Shown here piece after piece: positions 17,054 to 24,980 of a DNA stretch of 64,000 nt. Position 1 is the first letter of the stretch; every line of letters starts with the position of its first letter. Origin of the DNA: Eutrophocola sp964503965 (GTDB taxonomy: Bacteria; Pseudomonadota; Gammaproteobacteria; Pseudomonadales; Pseudohongiellaceae); assembly GCA_964503965.1 (NCBI GenBank), contig CAZDCK010000006.1, positions 51,366-115,365 of the forward strand, given 5' to 3'. The notes under the pieces are model-generated. The model saw nothing but the letters and a program-made list of their open reading frames with translations. It did not search any database and was not told where the DNA came from. A program made the position numbers and the translations under genes.

Positions 17054-18724
17054 ATGAAGCAGTTTCCCACTGAAAATACCGTTGAAGCCTGGACTGGATA
17101 TGCCGCCAGTTTGCCTTCACTGGGTGAACACTGGATAGAAACGTCCAAATCACCAGGTAACCCGGTTGTTCTGGTCGATACCATGGGAACAAGCCTGAAT
17201 GCCCGGATGGCGCTGACCGGTTCCCTGCTGCTTTCCAGGCAAATTGCTCAACGGAGTCCGGAACAAAATATCGGGCTGTTATTACCCACCACTGCGGGGG
17301 GCATGCTCGCTGGTATGGCTGTGATGATGCTGGGCAAGACGCTGGTCCCGTTAAATTATACGGCCCCGGTTGAAGTCATTATATCGGCCATTGAGCAGGC
17401 TGAACTCGATACGGTGTATACCTCCACTCGATTTCTCGACAAGCTGAAACAACGCGGTGCCGATCTCTCCTCCCTGGCTGAGCATGTCAACCTGGTTATG
17501 CTGGAAGATGTTCAAGCAGGGATTTCCAAAGTAAGAAAACTTGGCACTCTGCTGTCCTGCACTTTCCTGTCTGCCCGCCAGCTCAGGAAAAAATACTGTT
17601 CCATACCGGACACCGACAGCACAGCGGTCATTCTTTTTTCCAGCGGTAGTGAAGGTGCGCCCAAGGGCGTGATGCTTACACACCGGAATATTCTGGCCAA
17701 CGTCAAGCAGGTCAGCAAGATTGTGAATGCCACACCCGATGATGTCATCATGGCCAACCTGCCCATTTTTCATTCCTTTGGCCTCACAGCCTGTCAATTC
17801 CTGCCTTTGCTCGAACGCATTAAAGTGGTCTGTCATGCAGACCCCACTGATGTTGTGGCCAATACCCGGGCTATTCGTGAACACAGGGCGACCATGCTCT
17901 TCGGTACATCCAGTTTCTTCAGGCTCTATATCAAGAATCACAAGATACAGGACAGGGACCTGGCCACTTTACGGCTGACCATTGCCGGTGCTGAAAAACT
18001 GCAGTCCGAAATCAGTGCCGCTTTCAAGCAACGTTTCAATAAAACCATCCATGAAGGCTATGGCTGCACGGAAACATCGCCAGTGGCCAACGTAAATACG
18101 CCCTTTGAAAATCCTGAAAGTCCACACCTGAGGGACAACAACAAGCCAGGTACTGTGGGCAAACCCATCCCGGGTACCCTTAACCGGATTGCTGATCCGG
18201 AAACACTGGCGCCACTCCCCCAGGGCACAGCCGGTATGATTATGATAGCCGGTCCCCAGGTCATGAAGGGTTATCTGGGCAACGAAGATCTGACAAGCCA
18301 GGTAATCGTCGAGCAGGATGGTCTGCGCTGGTACGTGACCGGGGATAAGGGATCCATCGACGAAGACGGTTTCCTCACGATTGAAGACCGCTATGCACGT
18401 TTCGCGAAGATAAGCGGTGAAATGATCGGTCTGGGGACCGTGGAACGTGCCCTGCGCTATGCACTGGATGATGACACCATCGAAGTCATGGCCATAAATG
18501 TGCCAGACCCGAAGAAAGGGGAAATGATTATCATCCTGGCTACAGAAGAACTTGAAGAGCGCACTCTTCGGCCCAAACTGCTTGCAGAAGGGTTGAATAA
18601 CCTTGCCTTGCCGGCAGCCTACATCACCGTCGAAACCATCCCGAAACTTGGTTCCGGCAAGTCGGATTTCGCTACCGCCAAGGAAATCGCCCGGCAGGCA
18701 CTTTTCCAAAACACCTCACAGTAA
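17054..18724 (+). CDS. AMP-binding acyl-CoA/acyl-ACP synthetase (Aas-like)
   Basis: This enzyme activates a carboxylic acid as an acyl-adenylate and then transfers it to a thiol. The 556 residues contain the ANL superfamily motifs: the P-loop VILFSSGSEGAPKGVMLTH, the A5 motif HEGYGCTETSPV, the A7-type WYVTGDKGSIDEDGF and a C-terminal KLGSGKSDFATAK with the catalytic Lys. The sequence resembles the synthetase half of Aas (2-acylglycerophosphoethanolamine acyltransferase/acyl-ACP synthetase), but no acyltransferase domain is fused here. The substrate is probably a fatty acid (inference). The ribosome-binding site is weak. Confidence 0.85.
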   Translation: MKQFPTENTVEAWTGYAASLPSLGEHWIETSKSPGNPVVLVDTMGTSLNARMALTGSLLLSRQIAQRSPEQNIGLLLPTTAGGMLAGMAVMMLGKTLVPLNYTAPVEVIISAIEQAELDTVYTSTRFLDKLKQRGADLSSLAEHVNLVMLEDVQAGISKVRKLGTLLSCTFLSARQLRKKYCSIPDTDSTAVILFSSGSEGAPKGVMLTHRNILANVKQVSKIVNATPDDVIMANLPIFHSFGLTACQFLPLLERIKVVCHADPTDVVANTRAIREHRATMLFGTSSFFRLYIKNHKIQDRDLATLRLTIAGAEKLQSEISAAFKQRFNKTIHEGYGCTETSPVANVNTPFENPESPHLRDNNKPGTVGKPIPGTLNRIADPETLAPLPQGTAGMIMIAGPQVMKGYLGNEDLTSQVIVEQDGLRWYVTGDKGSIDEDGFLTIEDRYARFAKISGEMIGLGTVERALRYALDDDTIEVMAINVPDPKKGEMIIILATEELEERTLRPKLLAEGLNNLALPAAYITVETIPKLGSGKSDFATAKEIARQALFQNTSQ

Positions 18725-18823
18725 TTATTTGGCCCATTGATCCAGGCAATTTGATACAGATCATGGTGCTGGTAACCCCCACCCCCCAGAATTGGCATGT
18801 ATGAACTTTAACAGTTCCTTTTG

Positions 18824-18852
18824 TTGACAATGATTCTCATTAAGCTTAAGAT
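18824..18852 (+). promoter_or_regulatory. bfd promoter with embedded Fur box
   Basis: TTGACA (18824-18829) and TAAGAT (18847-18852) are separated by 17 bases. A Fur-box-like ACAATGATTCTCATTAAG (about 18827-18844) fills the spacer. Binding of Fe-Fur there would block RNA polymerase, so bfd is probably iron-repressed. Confidence 0.7.
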
Positions 18853-18890
18853 TCTCATCAAATAGTGAATCAGGATAGAGTTGCAATATC

Positions 18891-19079
18891 ATGTATGTCT
18901 GTCTTTGCAAAGCGGTAACCGATCGCCAGATCAAGGAATTCGTCAATGCAGGTGCAGGTTCTTTTGAAGACGTCTGCAGGGAACTGGGCGTAGCCACGCA
19001 ATGCGGTAAATGCAGCCAGCTGGCCCAGAACATTGTTGAAACGACGGTGAAAAAAACCCCTTTCGAGCCCGCTGCCTGA
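18891..19079 (+). CDS. bfd: Bacterioferritin-associated ferredoxin
   Basis: A small [2Fe-2S] protein of 62 residues that reduces and releases iron from bacterioferritin. The four Cys ligands are visible as MYVCLC at the start and CGKC later (Cys4, Cys6, Cys38, Cys41), in the usual Bfd pattern. It lies directly upstream of bfr, and its promoter contains a Fur box. This fits iron-starvation induction to mobilise stored iron. Confidence 0.95.
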   Translation: MYVCLCKAVTDRQIKEFVNAGAGSFEDVCRELGVATQCGKCSQLAQNIVETTVKKTPFEPAA

Positions 19080-19113
19080 CTCTCTTCCCATCACGCTTCA
19101 TGCGAATAAGATC

Positions 19114-19132
19114 GATAAATATTCGCATTATC
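19114..19132 (+). promoter_or_regulatory. Possible Fur-like box before bfr
   Basis: GATAAATATTCGCATTATC matches the 19-bp Fur consensus at 14 positions by eye. It lies in the 159-base gap between bfd and bfr. Its role is uncertain, since bfr is often iron-induced rather than repressed. Confidence 0.35.
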
Positions 19133-19238
19133 AATTCTTCGAAAAATCATACACTTAATGCCAGAAACTGGACATTGAGCGATCATATCGAGACAATATC
19201 CATCGTCTTAATCCACCCTCTCGACTACAGGAATTATT

Positions 19239-19718
19239 ATGAAAGGTGACAGCAAGGTAATTGAGCATCTCAACACCATTCTGGGCAATGAACTCGTCGC
19301 TATTAACCAGTATTTTCTTCATGCCAAGATGTTCGAAGACTGGGGCTTGAAAGAACTCGCAGAATTCACACGCGAAGAATCCATCGATGAAATGAAGCAC
19401 GCGGATAAGATTATTGAACGTATCCTGTTTCTGGAAGGACTGCCCAATCTCCAGAGCCTTGGCAAACTGCATATCGGTGAGGCCACCGAGGAAATGCTAA
19501 GGTGCGACCTTGATCTGGAAATGCGAGCCATTCCCGACCTGCGCGAAGCCATCGCCTATAGTGAGGAAGTCAGGGACTATGTCAGCCGTGATCTGTTCAG
19601 GGAAATTCTCGATGATGAGGAAGAGCATGTGGACTGGCTGGAAGCCCAGTTGTATCTGATCGAGAACATGGGTATCCAGAACTACCTGGCCGAAAAAATG
19701 GATGAGGGCGGGAACTAA
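19239..19718 (+). CDS. bfr: Bacterioferritin
   Basis: The subunit of the 24-mer haem-containing iron storage shell. The 159-residue protein has every expected ligand at the canonical number: ferroxidase Glu18, Glu51, His54, Glu94, Glu127 and His130, and haem-binding Met52. It follows bfd and a possible Fur-like box. A strong terminator ends the unit. Confidence 0.98.
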   Translation: MKGDSKVIEHLNTILGNELVAINQYFLHAKMFEDWGLKELAEFTREESIDEMKHADKIIERILFLEGLPNLQSLGKLHIGEATEEMLRCDLDLEMRAIPDLREAIAYSEEVRDYVSRDLFREILDDEEEHVDWLEAQLYLIENMGIQNYLAEKMDEGGN

Positions 19719-19738
19719 GTATCCATCCAGGCGGCCAG

Positions 19739-19765
19739 AAAAGGGCGACCAAAGTCGCCTTTTTT
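19739..19765 (+). terminator. Rho-independent terminator after bfr
   Basis: A stem GGCGAC / GTCGCC with a CAAA loop is followed by six T, 20 bases after the bfr stop. Confidence 0.8.
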
Positions 19766-19789
19766 CATTCTGAATGTAATTACTTGTCC

Positions 19790-20914
19790 TTAATGCTTTC
19801 TCATTAATGGCTGGATGAGCCGGCGCCATGAAAGCGCAAACCCTGTCCAGACCATAAATAATGCTGCCAGGGATGCCAGGCCGGCAATTGTCTGTCCGAT
19901 GAAGCCGTACATTTCCCCGGTATGTCCAAAACGGGTAATCCCCTGAATTTTGCTACCCACCGGCAGATCGGCATAGACACGTGTTTCTATAATAGCCCCG
20001 GTACTTCGATCCAGACTCAGGGTATGCCGCTTTTGAGCCTGGGCTCCATTGCCGCGATCCACATCTACACGCAATCGCTCGTCTGATTGCCCCGGCAAAC
20101 TGATACTCAAGCGATTCCAGTCATCACCGGTATCTGCCAATACCTGGTCAACAAGACTGTCCAGGGACAGGGGGTTGGCGATAACAGCAGGCACATTCTG
20201 CGGCTGATCTCCTGCACTGCCACGCACAGGTCTGTCTGCACCCAGGGCGGAATAAATCAGGTCACCCGTCCATTCATAGTTGAACATGGCGCCAGTGTAG
20301 ACAATGAAAATAAGCGGAATGGCTGCCCAAATACCAAAAATATGATGCCAGTGATAATCCCGGACTTTGTTATTTGGGTAATTTTTACGAAACAACAGGC
20401 GCGCCTTGAACATGGTCCAGCGGAATAATGTCGGCAGCCATAAATACAAACCGCTAAGGACCAGAAATAGAAATGCAAGATTACTCACCCCGGTGACTTG
20501 TCTGGCTATATCCCGGCTCTCACCTTCAGCACCAAACCAGCGGTGAAAACGGGTAATGGCGGTCCAGAAATTACTCAGGGACTCCGACTCGGTGTTCATG
20601 GCCTGTCCTGAATAGGGATTAAGAGATATCGCATCAAAGCGTCCAGCCCGGAACATGACCGGCGCGCCCGGATGATTGGTCAGCACTATCTGGCTAGCGC
20701 GGATATCCGGATATTCCACTTTCCGGATTTGATTAAGCTGTTCCAGGCTCAAACGATTGACCTGCTCACTGACCGGTACGTAAAGGCCCTCGGCAACCCA
20801 CTGATTGATCTGTCTTTCATAGGTTAAAATCACCCCGGTAATGGACATGGAGAAAATAACCACTCCGGTGATAACACCACAAACAAGGTGGATCCAGAAT
20901 ATTATTTTTCGCAC
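19790..20914 (-). CDS. PepSY-associated TM protein (iron-regulated, PiuB-like)
   Basis: A 374-residue inner-membrane protein with four main hydrophobic segments and a large periplasmic loop. Conserved His residues suit haem binding: IHLVCGV in TM1, the pair in VRDYHWHHIFGIWAA, and RFGHTGEMYGF near the end. This is the PepSY_TM family. Known members reduce ferric siderophores in the periplasm and are Fur-regulated. A near-perfect Fur box lies about 30 bases upstream of the start. The neighbours (bfd, bfr, a TonB siderophore receptor) support a role in iron release from siderophores (inference). Confidence 0.85.
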   Translation of the reverse strand: MRKIIFWIHLVCGVITGVVIFSMSITGVILTYERQINQWVAEGLYVPVSEQVNRLSLEQLNQIRKVEYPDIRASQIVLTNHPGAPVMFRAGRFDAISLNPYSGQAMNTESESLSNFWTAITRFHRWFGAEGESRDIARQVTGVSNLAFLFLVLSGLYLWLPTLFRWTMFKARLLFRKNYPNNKVRDYHWHHIFGIWAAIPLIFIVYTGAMFNYEWTGDLIYSALGADRPVRGSAGDQPQNVPAVIANPLSLDSLVDQVLADTGDDWNRLSISLPGQSDERLRVDVDRGNGAQAQKRHTLSLDRSTGAIIETRVYADLPVGSKIQGITRFGHTGEMYGFIGQTIAGLASLAALFMVWTGFALSWRRLIQPLMRKH

Positions 20915-20941
20915 AGAGTTTCCGAAACAAGGTCTTTTCTA

Positions 20942-20961
20942 AATGATAACCATTATCATTA
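20942..20961 (-). promoter_or_regulatory. Fur box upstream of the PepSY protein
   Basis: AATGATAA-CCA-TTATCATT is an 8-bp inverted repeat that closely resembles the Fur consensus. It is placed to repress the PepSY gene when iron is plentiful. Confidence 0.75.
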
Positions 20962-20981
20962 ACGGTATCAATGGAAAAACG

Positions 20982-21563
20982 TCATGACTCCGGGGGAGAT
21001 GACGCCTGGCCGAGATACAACTTCCGCCAGTGAATATAACCAAATACAACAATTAGCACATACCCCGCAAACAACAGCGCGGTCAGATACAACTCCCTGT
21101 CGATGTAAAGGTAGATCGACAGGGAATCAATCACCAGCCAGTAGAGCCAGTTTTCCAGTACTTTCCAGACTACAAGAAACGTTGTTACAACACTGGCCCA
21201 GGTAGTGAATGAATCAAGATAGGGTTTTACGGCCCCGGAGAACATTTCCAACAGGTAACCATTGATCAGCGCCGCCATTATCAGCACGGCAATGATCATA
21301 CCGTGCTGCCAGGGCTGAAGGACACGGATATTCAAGCCTTCTTGCGAGCTCACCCCCAAGCGCCACTCATACCACCCCACTACAGCCATCACCACATAAA
21401 ACAGGTTCAGCAGGGATTCCATCAGCAAGCTGACATCCCAGAAAATGAGGGTATAAATCGCTGAACTGGCAAAGGCACAATACCAGCAGGCAATATGCTC
21501 TCGGGTGGCAAGCAGAAGGTAGGCAACAGCCAGGATGACCGCCACGATTTCCAGTACAGGCAT
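20982..21563 (-). CDS. PnuC-family vitamin transporter, probably thiamine type (PnuT)
   Basis: A 193-residue membrane protein with about seven segments of the PnuC/SWEET-like fold. It contains YCAFASSAIYTLIFWDVSLL and NLFYVVMAVVGWYEWRLG, the conserved N-x2-Y and Y-x-W patterns. The family imports nicotinamide riboside, thiamine or riboflavin by facilitated diffusion. The first base of its ATG is the last base of the upstream stop (TAATG). That upstream gene encodes a small protein resembling thiamine-binding YkoF/MTH1187 proteins, so thiamine is the more likely substrate. No TPP riboswitch was found upstream. Confidence 0.85.
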   Translation of the reverse strand: MPVLEIVAVILAVAYLLLATREHIACWYCAFASSAIYTLIFWDVSLLMESLLNLFYVVMAVVGWYEWRLGVSSQEGLNIRVLQPWQHGMIIAVLIMAALINGYLLEMFSGAVKPYLDSFTTWASVVTTFLVVWKVLENWLYWLVIDSLSIYLYIDRELYLTALLFAGYVLIVVFGYIHWRKLYLGQASSPPES

Positions 21564-21814
21564 TATTCGTCGAGTTCGTGGCCGGGAATAAATTTCGCCA
21601 CAAACACTTCCCGACCATGGGTTTCAAAGCTCCAGGCGATCAGGTCCTTCAGGGTATCCATGAGGTAGGTGTAATCCCCATGAATCATGGTCGAGGTCTG
21701 GGTAGTCGTTACCAGCAAGGCGTCACGCCTGTTCAGTTCTGCGATGAAATCCCTGATTTTGGATTTGTAGTCACTGTCAAAAGGGTAAAGGCTGAGCTCA
21801 ATGGTCAGTTTCAT
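21563..21814 (-). CDS. Small thiamine-binding-type protein (DUF77/MTH1187-YkoF family)
   Basis: An 83-residue protein. It has the family opening MKLTIELSLYPF and the later segment TSTMIHGDYTYLMDTL, which resembles the ST-x-I-x-G-D pattern of MTH1187/YqgV proteins shown to bind thiamine. It is translationally coupled to the downstream PnuC-type transporter. The likely role is cytosolic binding or sensing of the imported vitamin, which is an inference from family and context. Confidence 0.72.
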   Translation of the reverse strand: MKLTIELSLYPFDSDYKSKIRDFIAELNRRDALLVTTTQTSTMIHGDYTYLMDTLKDLIAWSFETHGREVFVAKFIPGHELDE

Positions 21815-21910
21815 GGTGTGGATCCGCTAATAAATGGAGTATCAGCCATTATAACCACGTGAACTACTGAACGGCGGCATCATTTATCACTGGAAGCCCC
21901 TCTTGACTGC

Positions 21911-22369
21911 CTATTTATCCGGTTGCGCCTTAAGAATAAAATAGGTCACGCCCTCCTCGGCTTCCACCACCATGTGATGAGGAATTCCGGGAGGAATATG
22001 CACCACATCGCCTTTACCGAGAACACGGCTACCACCCCCTTCTATGTGACGGCCTATGAATTCTCCATGCCCGGATTCCTCAATATCAACCATGCTTCCC
22101 CCTGTTACCAGGGTTGCAGAACCATCCACGACAAAATAGATGTCTGACCACGTCTCATGCAGTTCAGCAAATCCCGGACCGGCTTCCCTGTGCAGTAAAT
22201 GCCCCATGTAGGACTCTTCGCTAATAATATTGGGCTGGACCGCCATCCCGTTAGGCTGTACCCGGCCAGCAAGAGTCTCCCCCATGGAAGAAAGCTCATC
22301 GGCTGTCCAGACATCCTGGGCAGATGCCAGCGGAGAAATAATCATTAACCATAAAAAGTGTAGTCGCAT
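21911..22369 (-). CDS. Secreted cupin-domain protein
   Basis: A 152-residue protein with a short signal peptide (cleavage near ASAQD) and one cupin barrel. Metal-type His and Glu occur in ELHETWSDIYFVVDGSATL and in VVHIPPGIPHHMVVEAEE, the two cupin motifs. The protein is presumably periplasmic. The reaction cannot be inferred. It is upstream of, and on the same strand as, the thiamine pair, with a gap of about 96 bases. Confidence 0.75.
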   Translation of the reverse strand: MRLHFLWLMIISPLASAQDVWTADELSSMGETLAGRVQPNGMAVQPNIISEESYMGHLLHREAGPGFAELHETWSDIYFVVDGSATLVTGGSMVDIEESGHGEFIGRHIEGGGSRVLGKGDVVHIPPGIPHHMVVEAEEGVTYFILKAQPDK

Positions 22370-22596
22370 ACCTGAAGTTCCATGTTATCGAGTCAGTGAT
22401 CAGAATTATGGCATAAAACTACCCCATCCCATCGCCAGACTATTTGGAGTGTATTCATGCCAGGCAACCATGTTTTGCTTGGAAGATGGTAAAGTAGTGG
22501 ACGACTGTAATTTGCTGCAGGCTATTGCGGACAACACACTTATCAGTAATACCATGTTTTAAAATAACCAATCAGCGTCTTGAAAACGGGACAACA

Positions 22597-22980
22597 ATGA
22601 AATTACTGCGAATTCTTTTACCTTCAATCCTGCTTTTTGTATCGATGCCGTCTGGCGCTCATCACTCCTTCGTCGTACATTTCGTGGATGATGAACTGGT
22701 CACCGTGAAAGGAGTAGTGACAAGTTTTAGATTTACCAACCCCCATGGTGTCTTACTATTCCAGGCAACGGATGAGGATGGCAACCAAATTCAGTGGCGT
22801 GCTGAAACCAATTCGCCCAACGCACTTCGCAGACGTGGCTGGGCAAGAGACTCATTAAAAGTCGGCGATGAAGTCACCATCACCGGGTTTCCTGCACGTA
22901 ACGAAGATCATTATATGCGCATCAGCATTGTGAGATTTGAGGATGGTCGTGAGTTAAGGGCCCAGGCAAAAGCTGACTGA
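22597..22980 (+). CDS. Secreted DUF6152-type small protein
   Basis: A 127-residue exported protein. The start at MKLLRILLPSILLFVSMPSG gives a clean signal peptide ending SGA before HHSF. The mature part (HHSF, then VTVKGVVTSFRFTNPHGVLLFQATD and WRAETNSPNALRRRGW) matches what I recall of DUF6152, an uncharacterised OB-fold-like periplasmic family. The longer frame from 22525 lacks a signal. The 227-base gap upstream, to the divergent cupin gene, holds no recognisable element. Confidence 0.7.
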   Translation: MKLLRILLPSILLFVSMPSGAHHSFVVHFVDDELVTVKGVVTSFRFTNPHGVLLFQATDEDGNQIQWRAETNSPNALRRRGWARDSLKVGDEVTITGFPARNEDHYMRISIVRFEDGRELRAQAKAD

Positions 22981-23009
22981 CACACCACCTTCTGAGAAAT
23001 AATGACCAC

Positions 23010-23954
23010 ATATACCAGGAAATCCCGCCGAAACCCAAACTGCATTGCAAAAACTGCAATGCTTCCCTTCACGACAACAACTACTGCCCCAACTGCGGAC
23101 AGAAAAGTGATACACACACGCTTAAATTCAGTGAATTCATCAATGAACTGCTCGATGGACTGCTCAATTTTGATTCCCGGGTCTGGCGCTCTCTGATCCC
23201 CCTGATTGCCCACCCGGGCAGGCTCACTACTGAATATATCAATGGACGGCGAATGCATTACCTGCCGCCATTCAGGCTCTACCTGATATTCAGCGTGGTT
23301 TTCTTCCTGCTTCCCAATGAAAGCCTTAACATCGAAAACGCCTTTCATGGAGACATGGATAGCATTGAAAACGTAAGCGACCTGCCCCTGTCAAAGGCAG
23401 ACAAACCGACCGTTTTGTCAGGGGATCAGATTGATGCATCACAACCGGTAGTTCAGGATGCTGAATGCGTATTGGAAGGATGGCCTGTCGGCTCGTGGAT
23501 TACCATCATGATGCGTAATGTGTGCCTGCAGTTTAATGATGATCCTGAACTGATTGTTCAGAAAATGATCGACAGCATCCCATTAATGATGATTATCGGC
23601 ATTCCGCTTGTAGCTGTATTCATGCAAATGACTTATCTTCTTGCTGGTAGAATGTACATTGAACACATCATCTTCCTGCTTCATGCCCATGCTTTTTACT
23701 TCCTGGTTGCCATTCTCACAACGTTTTCTTCCTTACTGGGGTATTTCTATCCACTGCTCTCGGGAATTATGGAATGGTTCAATATCATTGCTACCTTGTA
23801 TGTACCGGCCTATATATTCATGGCTATGCTCCGTGTATACGGAGACAGTAAAAGACTGACTTTTGCCAAGGTCTGTTTCATTATGCTGGGATATGGCTTC
23901 TCCATGCTTTTTGTCGGGGCGGGGAGTATTTTCGTCAATGCGCTGGCAGTCTAA
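23010..23954 (+). CDS. Zinc-ribbon membrane protein, DUF3667-like, with unclear start
   Basis: From ATG 23253 the protein is 233 residues with several membrane segments. The same frame is open upstream to a stop at 22974 and encodes a clear zinc ribbon (LHCKNCNASLHDNNYCPNCGQ at about 23040-23117, then FSEFINELLDGLLNFDSRVW and EYINGRRMHYLPPFRLYL). This matches DUF3667-type proteins, so coding starts before 23253. No ATG, GTG or TTG exists in this frame between 22977 and 23253. ATA 23010 is used here as a placeholder. An out-of-frame ATG at 23002 suggests either a one-base frameshift or a non-canonical start. Confidence 0.65.
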   Translation: MYQEIPPKPKLHCKNCNASLHDNNYCPNCGQKSDTHTLKFSEFINELLDGLLNFDSRVWRSLIPLIAHPGRLTTEYINGRRMHYLPPFRLYLIFSVVFFLLPNESLNIENAFHGDMDSIENVSDLPLSKADKPTVLSGDQIDASQPVVQDAECVLEGWPVGSWITIMMRNVCLQFNDDPELIVQKMIDSIPLMMIIGIPLVAVFMQMTYLLAGRMYIEHIIFLLHAHAFYFLVAILTTFSSLLGYFYPLLSGIMEWFNIIATLYVPAYIFMAMLRVYGDSKRLTFAKVCFIMLGYGFSMLFVGAGSIFVNALAV

Positions 23955-24823
23955 GCTGCCTCAAACAGCTTCTTTCGGGAATGCTGCTTCCATAAAATGT
24001 TCAACACAACGCCTGCCAAAACCAGTCCCATACCCGCATAAGTAAGCAGATTGAACCCCTCACCAAAAAGGATATAACCCAGAACAATCGCATAGATAAT
24101 ACCCGTGTAATTCACAATGGACACGGTGGAAATTTCAGCCAGCTGATAGGAACGGGTCATATAGTACTGTGCCAATTGACTGGTAATTCCCACCATCAGT
24201 AGATAGAACCACTGCCACCCCCCAGGTTGCTCCCAGAACAGCAGACACCAAATTCCGGTGACAGGCAGACATACAAACGGAAAGTAAAAAATAATGACCA
24301 GCGGATGCTCGGTGGTAGACAACTTCCTGACACAGTTATAGGCAATACCCATGAAGATGGAGGTCACAACCCCGACCCCCAGGTGAAACAGGGTCACTCG
24401 GGCATCAAAGCCCTGGATGACCACCGTACCGGTAAAACTCAGTGCGAAAAAAAACAACTGCAATGGACTGATTTTCTCCTGCACAAACCAGATACCGATC
24501 AGCGTTGTGGAAATGGGAGCCAGGTAGGTGAGTGTCGACGCCGTCGCCAGGGGTATTTCATGGATCATGTAAAAATTCAGGCTCAGTGCAATAACCCCGG
24601 CTACACCGCGAAGTATAAGCATGGGCTTGTTATTGCCAAAAACCGGGACACGGGCTCGTTTTATTCCCCAGAAACACAAGGCCACTGAAATGACCGCCCT
24701 GAAAAAGATGATTTCCAGGGCCGGGATATTGGGCACAAGCTTGACGAACACTGTCATCAAGGCAAACAGGAAAGTGGCCACGGCCATGTACCATACGCCG
24801 CGGGTAGTATCAGTCATGATCAT
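23951..24823 (-). CDS. EamA/DMT-family permease
   Basis: A 290-residue inner-membrane protein with ten predicted helices in two EamA repeats. The first includes FVKLVPNIPALEIIFFRAVIS and the second ends in YIFGEGFN-type sequence (YILFGEGFNLLTYAGMGLVL). It is of the drug/metabolite transporter superfamily, and the substrate is unknown. It is convergent with the DUF3667-like gene (4-base overlap) and divergent from the TonB receptor. Confidence 0.85.
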   Translation of the reverse strand: MIMTDTTRGVWYMAVATFLFALMTVFVKLVPNIPALEIIFFRAVISVALCFWGIKRARVPVFGNNKPMLILRGVAGVIALSLNFYMIHEIPLATASTLTYLAPISTTLIGIWFVQEKISPLQLFFFALSFTGTVVIQGFDARVTLFHLGVGVVTSIFMGIAYNCVRKLSTTEHPLVIIFYFPFVCLPVTGIWCLLFWEQPGGWQWFYLLMVGITSQLAQYYMTRSYQLAEISTVSIVNYTGIIYAIVLGYILFGEGFNLLTYAGMGLVLAGVVLNILWKQHSRKKLFEAA

Positions 24824-24885
24824 TCAGCAAAAAAAGAAAGAGCGGATTGTAGGGGGCCGGACAGCATGCCACAAGCATGAAGCTG

Positions 24886-24909
24886 ATATTGTGCAAGATC
24901 GCACAATAT
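24886..24909. promoter_or_regulatory. Perfect inverted repeat, candidate operator
   Basis: ATATTGTGC-N6-GCACAATAT, with 9-bp arms. The architecture TGTGn-N6-nCACA is that of CRP-family sites, with C/G replacing A/T at the inner position. It lies between the divergent EamA gene and the siderophore receptor, 12 bases before the putative Fur box. The regulator is unknown. Confidence 0.5.
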
Positions 24910-24920
24910 AAATGCAAATA

Positions 24921-24939
24921 AGATTGATTATCATTTATA
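24921..24939 (+). promoter_or_regulatory. Fur-like box before the siderophore receptor
   Basis: AGATTGATTATCATTTATA contains the GATTATCATTTAT core that resembles one and a half Fur half-sites. It lies 41 bases before the receptor start. It is less perfect than the box at 20942. Confidence 0.5.
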
Positions 24940-24980
24940 TGTGCATTAATATTCGCTGGCGCTGCAACGAGAAGAATTCC

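Noticed and set aside
21815..21910. TPP riboswitch upstream of the thiamine-type pair
   Set aside because: The gap is about 95 bases and shows none of the conserved CUGAGA or GGGA-type elements on the minus strand. It is too short for a THI box plus expression platform.
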